Shown: piece after piece, positions 37,540-46,665 of the stretch
Numbering within the stretch: the stretch's first letter is position 1
Layout of the letters: every line of letters starts with the position of its first letter
Assembly: GCF_024399475.1 (NCBI RefSeq)
Contig: NZ_CP101620.1
Span: 973,608-1,037,607 of the forward strand
Reading direction: 5' to 3'
Source: Allocoprobacillus halotolerans
GTDB lineage: Bacteria > Bacillota_I > Bacilli_A > Erysipelotrichales > Coprobacillaceae
Length of the DNA: 64,000 bases
The notes under the pieces: generated by a model
What the model saw: only the letters and a program-made list of their open reading frames with translations
What the model was told of the DNA's origin: nothing
Databases searched by the model: none
Translations under genes and position numbers: made by a program

Positions 37540-37807
37540 CCAAAAAATTTTTATATTTTATATTATTCTCTGGATACAATCATTATCCTCTTTAAACTTT
37601 GGAAAACATTCTTTTTATAGCTGAATACAAAAATAGAAATATTTCTTCCCATCTTGTCTTGATATATCAAAAAAAGAAAAAATGTGAGAAAAATACTAAA
37701 AAATAGATGTAAAAATGTGTATAATGAAGTTAAAAATATAGGTAAAATTGTGAAAAGCATATACAAATATTGAAATGGTAAAAAATTTTATGATACAATA
37801 ATTCATA
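37540..37807. other. short divergent control region before the second IS
   Basis: AT-rich, with no credible gene. On the plus strand TTGAAA (37770-37775) and TACAAT (37794-37799), spaced 18, look like the original promoter of the DUF4143 ATPase gene, now cut off from it by the IS at 37808. Confidence 0.45.
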
Positions 37808-39757
37808 GGTAGAGTAAAAAATCTATGAAAGTTTTACTCTTTGCAACTTTATAAAGTGTACGATGACTCTGGCAGGATGCATTTATTTGAAAATCTTTCT
37901 TTGTCTTTTCCCAAAATTTACGGACTGCCATCTTTCCAATAAAAAAAGCCCATTTTTGGGCGCAATGAGGGTATCGTTTCTCACGTCATTTTTTTAAAAA
38001 TGGTGAACTTTCTATGCTGCGTGATATTGTGAGCTGTACTCGATAAGTTGCAGCCATCTGTCAGGCATAAGCATATCCTTTTTGAACAGACCGTCATCAA
38101 CAGGCGTCTTATAGTTCAGTGCTGAATGCCTTCTTAAGAAATTGAAGAAGCATACAAACAGGACCATATAACTATTTGCACATTCAAGCCTGTCATAGCC
38201 ATTTGTTCCCTGATAGTTTTGCTTGTATGTCCTGTTGAGGCGCTCCTCAATCTGCTTGAAAGGTCTGTATTTCTGTGATTCCTCATCAAGATTCTTTACA
38301 CCGATGACCTGATGCAGGTCAAACTTGATTCCATTGATTTCAAAGAAAACCTGTGCTGCATTATAGATTGGATTCCCATCTGTTATAAGAGTCATGTCAT
38401 CTGGGATTTCACTGTAATGACTTAGACACTCATAAATAGATGTACAGGCACATTTTGTATCTCTTACGGGATAAATTGTGTAAGAAGTGATGATCTTTGT
38501 CTTGGGATCAGACCAGAAGAACACGTAATGATTCTTGCCTCTTATCTTAATATAGGTTTCATCGCCGGACAATATGGAGCCAAGCCTGTATGGATACCTG
38601 TCAACAAGAGGCTTGACTAGACGTGATACAGTTGTCGCATAGTTGATGACTGTCTGGTGTGATATTTTAAAGCCATGGACTTCCCTGATGATCAGTGCAG
38701 TCTTTCTTGAAGAAAGACCATAGTTGACGTAATAGGTCAATGCCAATCCAAGGATTCTGTGATCAAAATGAATTCTTGAAAGATTGACAGGAGTTGTGAT
38801 GTTTTCTTCAGCCTTTTTAAGACTGTCAAGATTGAACTTGAAGTCACGATAGTGATAGCGAAGCCTGTACTGATTGCTTGAAGTCAGAAGGTGTTCTCCC
38901 TTTCCTTCATCGACAAGCTTTTTGTTTTTGATGTAATAGGGGCATTTCATGCTTGGGCATACAAAAACAAGATATCCCTGGCGGTCGTGCTTCATATCAA
39001 GCTTTTTGCCACAATGAGGACAGAAGATGCCCGTTTCACCGGAAAGAGAGATCTTCAGGGAGAATGTCTGGCAGCATACCTTGCACATGAACTGACCGCG
39101 ACCATTGTTGTCATAGATATATTCATGAGGAGCACCACAAAAAGGGCAGACACCCTTAAAGTCAAAATTATTGTTTCTTCTGTTGACAGGCTTGATAGGA
39201 CGACCATCCTTTAATGCATTTCTAAGAATATCTTCAAAACTCAGCTGAACAGGTGCTTCCTTTTTGAAGACAGGAGGCTCGTCAATTTTAAAGTCGGCAT
39301 AAGGAATGGTATGATCATTCTTATTGGATTTCTTTAATTTCTTAAACTCTTTTTTAAGAGTGGGATTGATGTGTTTATCAAAGAAATCAATCATCCAGTC
39401 GAGATGGATTGTCACCTGCTCAAGGTGATAAATAAAATCAGAGGAATTAAGATGATACTCAACAGAATGAGGGATAGACTTTATCAACTGAAAGAAATCA
39501 ATATATTTGGAAAACTTAAAGTTAGATTTAGAAAAAGAATTTAAATTATTTAAGATATGTGTTATAGTATTCATGTGAAATATCCTTTCGTTAGATTTTG
39601 TGTAAAGAATACTATAACATGGATATTTCACTTTTTTAATACAAATTTTAGAGAAATAGTAAAAAAATAAGAATACAAATTATTATTAAAATAGAACAAA
39701 TAAAACAAATCAAGAGTAGTGCATTTGTGTTGTCATATAGCAACTTTTGACACTACC
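37808..39757 (-). mobile_element. IS element with zinc-ribbon DDE transposase, copy 2 (diverged, opposite orientation)
   Basis: 1950 bp with ends GGTAGAGTAAAA and TTTTGACACTACC and a perfect 8-bp target duplication AATTCATA (37800-37807 and 39758-39765). Ends and transposase are related to the element at 35683-37375 but clearly diverged, and it is inserted in the other orientation. Insertion separates the DUF4143 ATPase gene and its ribosome site from the upstream promoter-like sequence. Confidence 0.92.
38012..39574 (-). CDS. DDE transposase with N-terminal zinc ribbons (second family member)
   Basis: About 520 residues from the ATG at 39574 (AAAGGA site upstream; the frame itself opens at 39631). 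It is a homologue of the transposase at 35887-37332: zinc ribbons CPFCGAPHEY ... CKVCCQTF and CPHCGKKL ... CPSMKCPYY, catalytic Asp in LSGDETYIKIRG, Asp in LITDGNPIY, Glu in IEERLNRTYK. The N-terminal part before the ribbons is about 40 residues longer. Intact frame. Confidence 0.85.
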   Translation of the reverse strand: MNTITHILNNLNSFSKSNFKFSKYIDFFQLIKSIPHSVEYHLNSSDFIYHLEQVTIHLDWMIDFFDKHINPTLKKEFKKLKKSNKNDHTIPYADFKIDEPPVFKKEAPVQLSFEDILRNALKDGRPIKPVNRRNNNFDFKGVCPFCGAPHEYIYDNNGRGQFMCKVCCQTFSLKISLSGETGIFCPHCGKKLDMKHDRQGYLVFVCPSMKCPYYIKNKKLVDEGKGEHLLTSSNQYRLRYHYRDFKFNLDSLKKAEENITTPVNLSRIHFDHRILGLALTYYVNYGLSSRKTALIIREVHGFKISHQTVINYATTVSRLVKPLVDRYPYRLGSILSGDETYIKIRGKNHYVFFWSDPKTKIITSYTIYPVRDTKCACTSIYECLSHYSEIPDDMTLITDGNPIYNAAQVFFEINGIKFDLHQVIGVKNLDEESQKYRPFKQIEERLNRTYKQNYQGTNGYDRLECANSYMVLFVCFFNFLRRHSALNYKTPVDDGLFKKDMLMPDRWLQLIEYSSQYHAA

Positions 39758-39780
39758 AATTCATACAGGAGGCGAGTATA

Positions 39781-41118
39781 ATGGAAAGACTAAGAAGAAA
39801 AGTTGATGATTTTCTAGAAGAATGGAAACAAAAGGATAATAGAGATCCTCTAATTATAAAAGGTGCTCGTCAAATTGGCAAAACTGAGGCCATTGAACAT
39901 TTTGCAAGAAAACATTATAAATCAGTCATAGAGATTAATTTTGTTCTTCAAAAGCAGTATAAGACCATCTTTGATGATGGATTTGATGTTGATACTATCA
40001 TAAAAAATATTTCCTTGATTAATCCTGATTTTCAATTTATCGAAGGAGAAACGTTATTTTTCTTTGATGAAATACAAGACTGTATCAATTGTGCAACAAG
40101 TTTAAAATCATTCATGCTTGATAAAAGATATGATGTTATCTGTTCAGGTTCACTGATGGGAATCAATTATAGAGAAATTGAATCAAACAGTGTTGGATAT
40201 AAACAGGATTATGATATGTATTCTCTTGATTTTGAGGAGTTTTTATGGGCCAAAGGGTACAAAAATGAACAAATTGAAAATTTTTTACTAAAAATGTTAA
40301 AAACTGAGCCTTTATCACAATTGGAATATGATATTCTTTTAGAAAATTTTAGAGAATATATGGTTTTAGGAGGTATGCCTAGAATAGTCTTTACTTTTGT
40401 CAAACAGAAAAATTACAGCGTAACACTCCAAATGCAAAAACAACTGCTGTTGGATTATGAAGAAGATATAACAAAGTATGCTGGAGGATTGGATAAAGGA
40501 AGAATCTTGGATGTATATAGAAAGATTCCTGCATTTTTAGGAAATGACAACAAGAGATTCAAAATTTCTAAAGTACGAAGAAACGCTAGAAATAGAGAAT
40601 ATGTAGGGGTAGTAGACTGGCTATCAAATGCTGGTATTGTCAATCTTTGTTATTGTATGGAAACACCATCCTTACCATTAGGTGGCAACTATAATCCTGA
40701 TGCCTACAAGATTTATTTTGGAGATACAGGATTGTTGATTGGTTCATTAGACGATGAAGTTCAGGAGGACCTTCGCTACAATAAGAACTTTAATACTTAT
40801 AAAGGCGCAATCTATGAAAATGTCGTTGCAGATATGCTTGTCAAACAGGGATATAAATTGTACTTTTATAGAAATGAAAGAAATACGCTTGAAATAGATT
40901 TTATGATAAGAGATGCGACTTCATTAATTCCAGTTGAAGTGAAAGCCAATGATCAAGCGACAGCTTCCTTAAACAGATTAATAAAAAGCAATAAATATTC
41001 TGATATTCACTTTGGAATAAAACTTGCAAATAAGAATATAGGATTTAATGAACAATTCTATACATTTCCATATTTTCTAGCTTTCTTATTAAAAAGATTT
41101 CTAAAAGAGAGAACATAA
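39781..41118 (+). CDS. AAA ATPase with C-terminal DUF4143 domain
   Basis: 445 residues. Walker A is GARQIGKT at 28-35 and Walker B is LFFFDEIQDC (D96, E97), followed by an AAA_14 domain. The C-terminal DUF4143 domain has a PD-(D/E)XK-like pattern (LEIDFMI ... PVEVKAND). Such proteins are frequent in gut bacteria and archaea, often many copies per genome; the function is unknown. AGGAGG precedes the ATG. An IS ends 23 bp upstream, so transcription must come from the IS or a chance promoter. Confidence 0.88.
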   Translation: MERLRRKVDDFLEEWKQKDNRDPLIIKGARQIGKTEAIEHFARKHYKSVIEINFVLQKQYKTIFDDGFDVDTIIKNISLINPDFQFIEGETLFFFDEIQDCINCATSLKSFMLDKRYDVICSGSLMGINYREIESNSVGYKQDYDMYSLDFEEFLWAKGYKNEQIENFLLKMLKTEPLSQLEYDILLENFREYMVLGGMPRIVFTFVKQKNYSVTLQMQKQLLLDYEEDITKYAGGLDKGRILDVYRKIPAFLGNDNKRFKISKVRRNARNREYVGVVDWLSNAGIVNLCYCMETPSLPLGGNYNPDAYKIYFGDTGLLIGSLDDEVQEDLRYNKNFNTYKGAIYENVVADMLVKQGYKLYFYRNERNTLEIDFMIRDATSLIPVEVKANDQATASLNRLIKSNKYSDIHFGIKLANKNIGFNEQFYTFPYFLAFLLKRFLKERT

Positions 41119-41151
41119 AAAATAGAGCGAAATATCGTTTCTATTTTTTTG
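41118..41151 (+). terminator. terminator of the DUF4143 ATPase gene
   Basis: AAATAGA-GCGA ... TCGT-TTCTATTTTTTT hairpin with T-run directly behind the stop codon. Confidence 0.7.
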
Positions 41152-41159
41152 TTTTAAAT

Positions 41160-41191
41160 AAAAAAGATAATGATAAAAACTATCATTACCT
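41160..41191 (-). terminator. terminator of the yhgE-type gene
   Basis: On the minus strand GTAATGATA-loop-TATCATTATC is followed by six T, directly behind the YhgE/Pip stop codon. Confidence 0.75.
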
Positions 41192-43639
41192 TTATTCATT
41201 TACTTTTTCAAAGGCTTGAGGGATAAGATGATGATCTTCTTTATTTTTATAACGATAATAAAGAATTGTTAATAATGAACAAATAATCAATATTCCTACA
41301 AAAACAATCATTTCTGTTGTGATTGTCGCATTTGACATACTAATGACTTTTCTAAAGCCATCAACACTATACGTATAAGGTACAAATGGATGAATTACTT
41401 GATAAAAGACACTAGATGTTTCTAATGGATATGTTCCTGCTGAACCACCTAAATTAATAATCATAAAGACAAGCAATAAAAATTCTCCAATATATCCTGT
41501 TGTCAATGACAACAACATCACAAGTGACATAAATGCTGCTGATACAATAATCGCAAAAACATATGTCATGAATAATTGTTGAGGTTCAAATCCACATATC
41601 CATCTTAAACTTGTGATTAAAACAATAGCCGCTATTGTGGAAACACTATACATGACAGAAGCTTTTGATAACCAATATCGAAATGGTGAAGATGCTTTTT
41701 CAATACCTTTTCTAATGGGATACATTAATGTCCATGCGAGAGCTGCGACATATAATGCGACACTCATCATATAAGGTGCCATTGCGTGTCCATTGTTTTC
41801 TACAACTGAAATTTCTTGATGTGACGTTTCGACTGGAGCTGACATCATCTCAAAAGTTTGTTCACCAACATCAAGACTAGCTTTTTCTACACCTTTGGCT
41901 AGACTTTCATCTAAAGTTTGCAATCCTTCTTGAAGCGTTTCTAATCCAGTTGTTAGTGTTTGGGAACCATCACTTAATTGCCAAGCACCATCTTTGATTT
42001 GCGTTGAGCCTTGACTTAATTGTGCAGAACCATCCATTAATGTTTCATTATTTGAAACAATTTGTGAAGTTCCTGCATATAATGTCTTTACTCCTTGATC
42101 TAATTGTTGAATACCATTTATCAAATCTGGTGTTTGATTAGTCAATGTTGATAAACCATCAACCATTTGTTGACTCCCATTTAATAAAACTTGATTTTGA
42201 TTTTCTAATTGTTTTAATCCATCGTGAATTTGCGTTACACCACCCATATAACTTTGAAAACCAGGCATCAATGTTTTTTCAAAAGAAGTTTTTAAAGATT
42301 CTAAATTCGTTTGAATTGTTTGACTTCCTGTTTCTAGTTTTTGAGTATTTTCATAAACCTGTGTCAATCCAGTGCTCAATTGATTGATAGCTTTCTGATT
42401 TCCACTGGTAACAGTTTTAACCAAACCACTATAAGAATAATGAGTTAATAAATATTGAGCAGTTTGATTATTTGGAACGATTTGCATAGCTTGATCTGAA
42501 TTCAATGGATTATTCATCCAACTCTGTGCTATTGATGAATCTTTGGAAAGAATTTGATTCATCAAAGTGGTTGCTTGATTTAATGAATCATTTGCTTGAC
42601 TTGCAGCTGTTATTTTTTCAACATTCGCTGATGATAAAGTATTCGCTAATGTTTGATTAAGCTGTGTTAAACCTTGAGAAACTTGTGCATTTCCTTCAAC
42701 AAGCTGACTCACACCTTGTTCAAAGGCATCCATTCCTTGATTTAATTGTGTTTGATTTTCAGTAAGTTGCTTTGCTCCTTGATAAGCTTGTTCAACGCCA
42801 TTTGTATATTGTTGTAGTCCTTGATTCAATGAAACAGAACCTTTTGATAATTGTTGTGTTCCATTATACAAGGGTTGTGTTGATTGACTCAATGTATCTA
42901 AACCTGTTTTTAAGGAATAAACACCTTGATGAACAGTCAATACACCATCAGTATAATCTTCTAATCCTTCAGTGAGTGTATAAGCTCCATCTTCAAAAGT
43001 CAGTGAACTGCTAGCTAAAACTTTTAAATTATCTGAAATTAACTGGTTGCCATCAACTAATTGTTCTGTCCCATTAACCATTTGTGTGGTTCCATCATTG
43101 GCTTCTTTTAATCCATCTGTTAAAGTAGACACTTGCTCAAAAATAGTTTGTGCATATGTTTTGGTAACAGTTTGAGAAACTTCTGTTTTTATTTTTTCAA
43201 TTGCTGAATCATCCATTTTAGAAGCAATATAATTACTTCCAGGATTTGTCGTATATTGCAGTTTCATCTTTTGAGGCTGTTGATCTAAAAGAGTTGTCGC
43301 ATTTTGTGAGAAATCTTCTGGTATATGAATAATCATATAATATTTCCCATTCTTTAAACCTTCCTGTGCCTCTTGTTCATCCACAGTTTGAAAATCCATA
43401 CTCTGATTTTCATTAAGATTCTCTACCAGTTCCTTTCCAACTTCTAATGTTTGATTTCCATATGTGACTGGCTGATCTTGATTGACAAGGGCTACTGGTA
43501 TATTCCCAGTGTTGCCATAAGGATCCCACATAGACCCTAAAAAGATACATGCATATAAACTTGGAATAAGAATAATCGCTATTAAAACAATTTTCATCCA
43601 AGTCTGATGAAAAATATTTTTCCATTCCTGCTTAAGCAT
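41192..43639 (-). CDS. yhgE: YhgE/Pip family membrane protein
   Basis: 815 residues. One N-terminal helix (about 13-33, followed by MWDPYGNTGNIPVALVNQD, the family hallmark) and five to six helices in the last 190 residues flank a long extracellular domain. That domain is built of many G-containing near-heptad repeats (L-x2-G-x2-QL-x2-G), probably a long coiled-coil stalk. Family members include the phage infection protein of Lactococcus and ESX/type VII-associated proteins, structurally related to ABC-2/RND-like exporters. It has a strong promoter with two tandem palindromes and lies divergent to an Rrf2 gene. Confidence 0.9.
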   Translation of the reverse strand: MLKQEWKNIFHQTWMKIVLIAIILIPSLYACIFLGSMWDPYGNTGNIPVALVNQDQPVTYGNQTLEVGKELVENLNENQSMDFQTVDEQEAQEGLKNGKYYMIIHIPEDFSQNATTLLDQQPQKMKLQYTTNPGSNYIASKMDDSAIEKIKTEVSQTVTKTYAQTIFEQVSTLTDGLKEANDGTTQMVNGTEQLVDGNQLISDNLKVLASSSLTFEDGAYTLTEGLEDYTDGVLTVHQGVYSLKTGLDTLSQSTQPLYNGTQQLSKGSVSLNQGLQQYTNGVEQAYQGAKQLTENQTQLNQGMDAFEQGVSQLVEGNAQVSQGLTQLNQTLANTLSSANVEKITAASQANDSLNQATTLMNQILSKDSSIAQSWMNNPLNSDQAMQIVPNNQTAQYLLTHYSYSGLVKTVTSGNQKAINQLSTGLTQVYENTQKLETGSQTIQTNLESLKTSFEKTLMPGFQSYMGGVTQIHDGLKQLENQNQVLLNGSQQMVDGLSTLTNQTPDLINGIQQLDQGVKTLYAGTSQIVSNNETLMDGSAQLSQGSTQIKDGAWQLSDGSQTLTTGLETLQEGLQTLDESLAKGVEKASLDVGEQTFEMMSAPVETSHQEISVVENNGHAMAPYMMSVALYVAALAWTLMYPIRKGIEKASSPFRYWLSKASVMYSVSTIAAIVLITSLRWICGFEPQQLFMTYVFAIIVSAAFMSLVMLLSLTTGYIGEFLLLVFMIINLGGSAGTYPLETSSVFYQVIHPFVPYTYSVDGFRKVISMSNATITTEMIVFVGILIICSLLTILYYRYKNKEDHHLIPQAFEKVNE

Positions 43640-43664
43640 AAAATTCCTTCTTTCTTTTATTCTT

Positions 43665-43732
43665 TAGATATTAAATATCCATAGATATTAAATATCTAAG
43701 ATTTATTATATGAATTTCCAAATATTTGTCAA
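43665..43732 (-). promoter_or_regulatory. yhgE promoter with two tandem palindromic operators
   Basis: Minus strand TTGACA (43727-43732), 16-base spacer, TATAAT (43705-43710). Immediately downstream lie two copies of the perfect palindrome GATATT-A-AATATC (43667-43679 and 43684-43696), 17 bp apart, the second extending to TAGATATTAAATATCTA. They cover the start site and would fit a dimeric repressor bound twice. Confidence 0.8.
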
Positions 43733-43790
43733 CTCTTTTAGATACAAAGTCTTGATTTTCTGTTAAAATAGAAAAGAAGGTGATGAAAAT

Positions 43791-44219
43791 ATGAAGATTA
43801 GAAAAAGTTTTGAACAAGCAATATGCATATTACTTTTAATTGGTGCTCACGAAAAACCTATTAAAAGTCATGAATTAAGTGAAAAATTACTTGTATCTGA
43901 TTCTTATTTAAAAAAAATCACCAGACAACTGGTTGTAGCTGGTTTTATTGCATCTATGGCTAATAAACGTGGTGGTTTTGCTTTAACTAAACCCCTTGAT
44001 CAAATATCTTTATTAGATATTTTTGAAGCTATGGAAGGTAAAGAACCTTTTGTTAAAACAACCCATTTAGTAGATAAAGTCTTTGATCCTCATTTAAGAG
44101 TAAAAGAAACAGAAGATTTTATTGTTGATTATTTAAATGCGGCTGAAAAACAGTATAAAGAAAAGTTAAAAGAAATTACTTTATCTCAAATTATTGAAGC
44201 TGCCCATCAAAAAGAATAA
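43791..44219 (+). CDS. Rrf2-family transcriptional regulator
   Basis: 142 residues. An N-terminal winged helix (HELSEKLLVSDSYLKKITRQLVVAGFIAS) and the family signature RGGFALTKPLDQISLLDIFEAMEG are present. The three cysteines of the Fe-S type (IscR, NsrR) are absent, so it is of the cluster-free CymR/YwnA-like type. Divergent from yhgE with a shared control region, it is the nearest candidate to bind the tandem palindromes. GAAGGTG is the ribosome site. Confidence 0.9.
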   Translation: MKIRKSFEQAICILLLIGAHEKPIKSHELSEKLLVSDSYLKKITRQLVVAGFIASMANKRGGFALTKPLDQISLLDIFEAMEGKEPFVKTTHLVDKVFDPHLRVKETEDFIVDYLNAAEKQYKEKLKEITLSQIIEAAHQKE

Positions 44220-44232
44220 AAGGAGATTTTTT

Positions 44233-45267
44233 ATGAATGAATATATACTTTCTATTTTAAAAGATATTATGGCAATTGATAGTCCTTCAGGATATACAAA
44301 AGAAGTGATTCAATATTGTCAAAACGAAGCTAAAAATTTAGGTTTTCAAACAAAATTAACTCAAAAAGGAAATTTACAAGTTTTTGTAGAAGGACAAGAT
44401 AATTATACAATTGGTTTTTGTGGACATGTTGATACACTTGGATTAATGGTAAGAAGTATTAAAGAAGATGGAACATTAGCTTTTACTAATGTTGGTGGTC
44501 CTATTATTCCTACACTAGATGGTGAATATTGTCGTATTATCACAAGAGATCATCAAGTTTATACAGGAACTATTCTTTCTAATTCACCAGCTGCTCATGT
44601 TTATAAAGATTCTAAAGATAAAGAAAGATCTTGTGATACAATGCATATTCGTATTGATGAAATGGTGAAAACAAAAGCTGATGTTCAAAAATTAGGAATT
44701 AATAATGGTGATTATATTGCGATTGATCCTAAAACAACGATTACCGACTCTGGTTTTATCAAATCACGTTTCTTAGATGATAAAATGAGTGTAGCCATTT
44801 TATTTGGTGTTTTAAAACATCTTTCACAAAATCAAATAAAACCTCAACATAATCTTTATTTTATGATTTCTACATTTGAAGAAGTTGGTCATGGAAGCAG
44901 CTATATTGATAGCCAAGTTGATGAATTAATAGCGGTAGATATGGGTTGTATTGGTGAGGATTTAGCTTGTAAAGAATATGATGTCAGCATTTGTGCAAAG
45001 GATTCAAGCGGTCCTTATGATTATGATATGACTTCTACTTTTATTAGTCTTGCAAAAGAACATCAACTACAATACGCTGTGGATATTTATCCATTTTACA
45101 GCAGTGATGTTTCAGCTGCTTTAAGAGGTGGACAAAATATTAAAGGTGCATTAATTGGACCTGGTGTTCATGCAAGTCACGGTATGGAAAGAACACATAT
45201 TCAAGCTGTTGAAAATACATATCAGTTAATTTTAGCTTATATCAACAAAGGAGAAAATCATGGATAG
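44233..45267 (+). CDS. M42-family metallo-aminopeptidase
   Basis: About 344 residues from the ATG at 44233, which has AAAGGAG upstream (the frame opens at 44194). Metal ligands and catalytic residues: CGHVDTLGLMV (H65, D67), FLDDKMS (bridging Asp), FEEVGHGS (Glu pair), VDMGC (Asp) and GVHASHGMERTH (His). M42 enzymes (glutamyl aminopeptidase/TET type) trim peptides in the cytoplasm. It overlaps the following HAD gene by 8 bp, so the two are co-expressed. Confidence 0.93.
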   Translation: MNEYILSILKDIMAIDSPSGYTKEVIQYCQNEAKNLGFQTKLTQKGNLQVFVEGQDNYTIGFCGHVDTLGLMVRSIKEDGTLAFTNVGGPIIPTLDGEYCRIITRDHQVYTGTILSNSPAAHVYKDSKDKERSCDTMHIRIDEMVKTKADVQKLGINNGDYIAIDPKTTITDSGFIKSRFLDDKMSVAILFGVLKHLSQNQIKPQHNLYFMISTFEEVGHGSSYIDSQVDELIAVDMGCIGEDLACKEYDVSICAKDSSGPYDYDMTSTFISLAKEHQLQYAVDIYPFYSSDVSAALRGGQNIKGALIGPGVHASHGMERTHIQAVENTYQLILAYINKGENHG

Positions 45268-46071
45268 AAAATTATTATTATTTGATGTAGATGGAACATT
45301 AGTCAGTTATGATGGCACTATCCCTCAAAGTTGTATTGATGCTTTAAAACAAGCCAAAGACAAAGGACATTATATTTTTGTTGTGACAGGAAGAACACGC
45401 AATCGTGCTACAGTTGGAAATATCGATGTCAGTGGTATTATTTGTGGTAATGGTGCTTATATTGAATGTGAAGGAGAAGTCTTAAAAGATAAAAAACTTT
45501 CATTAGAGCAAGTCAAAGAAATCACTGATTATTTAGATAGTCATGATATATGTTATTTTATGGAAGGTAATGATGGTTTATATGGTTCTCATGATTTTGA
45601 AACAAGAGCTGTTCCAACTTATCAAAAATATGGACATTCAGGAACACCAAAGATTCGTGAAATTTATCCAATGATGGAATTTCCTGAAAGCATGTATCAA
45701 GAAAACATTACAAAAATTAATTATGTTTTAAATACATATCAAGATTATCTTGATTTTAAAGCCCATTTTCCTCAATTCCAATGTTTAACTTGGGGTGGAC
45801 AAGGTGAAGATGCTTTATTTGGAGATTGTGCTTTACCTCATATTGATAAAAAGATGGCTATTGAACAATTGATTGAATATCTTGATATGGATAAACAAGA
45901 TATTTATGCTTTTGGTGATGCTGAAGTGGATATCCCTATGTTTCAATGTGCGGGAACAAGTATTTGTGTAGGCAGTGGTAGAGAAGCAGCAAAAAAGCCG
46001 CTGACTATGTCACAAAAGATGTCTTAGATGATGGTATATATGAAGCTTTAAAACATTTCCATTTAATCTAA
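45260..46071 (+). CDS. Cof-type HAD phosphatase, one frameshift near the end
   Basis: HAD-IIB (Cof) protein. Motif I is LLLFDVDGTLV, motif II VVTGRTR, the Lys is in IDKKMAIEQL, and motif III/IV is IYAFGDAEVDIPMFQ. The open frame ends at 46027 in a non-family tail. One A added to the A6 run at 45991-45996 gives AAKKAADYVTKDVLDDGIY and a stop at 46069-46071, the usual Cof C-terminus (about 270 residues). Substrates of this group are sugar phosphates or cofactors such as FMN/PLP. It overlaps the M42 gene. Confidence 0.9.
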
Positions 46072-46083
46072 AGGAGGCATTTT

Positions 46084-46629
46084 ATGTCAACAATTACTAA
46101 GGATGCGATGGTCATTGCATTTTTGAAAATAGCTGCACATAAACCCATTGACAACATCACTGTCAAAGATATTGTGACAACTTGTGGTATTGCCAGACAA
46201 ACATTCTATTATCATTTTCAAGATATTTTAGAAGTCATTGAATATGCTTTACAACAACAAGGAGAAATTCTTCTTCAAAAAACATTAGATGCGCCTACAC
46301 TGAAAGATGCTTTACGTATTTTTGTTTCAACACTTGATGATAAACCTGAGATTATCAACAGATTTCTACAAACTCATAAATATGATCAAGTCAGACAATT
46401 GCTGTTATCAGCTGTAAAAACTTATTTTCAAAATTTAATTTATTTAAGAAATGTTCTACCTGATTTAACGCAATCCCAAATTGATATCGTTGTTACATTT
46501 TATTCATCTGCTATTATTGGAACATTGATGGAATATAGTGAAAAGAAAAATGTTGATTTAGATACTCTTACAAATGATTTATATGATCTTCTATGTGGAA
46601 AGTATATTCCTGATATTGAAAATAAATAG
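46084..46629 (+). CDS. TetR/AcrR-family regulator (DhaS-like)
   Basis: 181 residues. The N-terminal TetR HTH (NITVKDIVTTCGIARQTFYYHFQDILEVI) and an all-helical ligand/dimer domain of about 130 residues resemble the DhaS/TetR_C group. AAGGAGG precedes the ATG. It follows the HAD gene by 12 bp and may be in its operon. Its target is unknown; yhgE genes are often next to TetR regulators, so the yhgE operators are an alternative target. Confidence 0.88.
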   Translation: MSTITKDAMVIAFLKIAAHKPIDNITVKDIVTTCGIARQTFYYHFQDILEVIEYALQQQGEILLQKTLDAPTLKDALRIFVSTLDDKPEIINRFLQTHKYDQVRQLLLSAVKTYFQNLIYLRNVLPDLTQSQIDIVVTFYSSAIIGTLMEYSEKKNVDLDTLTNDLYDLLCGKYIPDIENK

Positions 46630-46665
46630 AAATGCTATATATCATTACAAAAAGGGATGAAAGTG

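Noticed and set aside
37563-37766. Minus-strand open frame of 67 codons between the two IS elements
   Set aside because: It covers the promoter region, has no ribosome site and is low-complexity Phe/Leu/Ile.
35683-39757. The two IS copies plus the segment between as one composite transposon
   Set aside because: Each copy has its own distinct 8-bp duplication and the copies are diverged, so they inserted separately.
41192-43639. Repeats in the minus-strand gene as a DNA repeat array or CRISPR-like structure
   Set aside because: The periodicity is at protein level (Gly/Leu/Gln pattern); the DNA copies vary and there are no spacers.
43667-43696. Tandem GATATTAAATATC as the start of a longer iteron or origin region
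   Set aside because: Only two copies, located exactly at a promoter; no rep gene and no further iterons.
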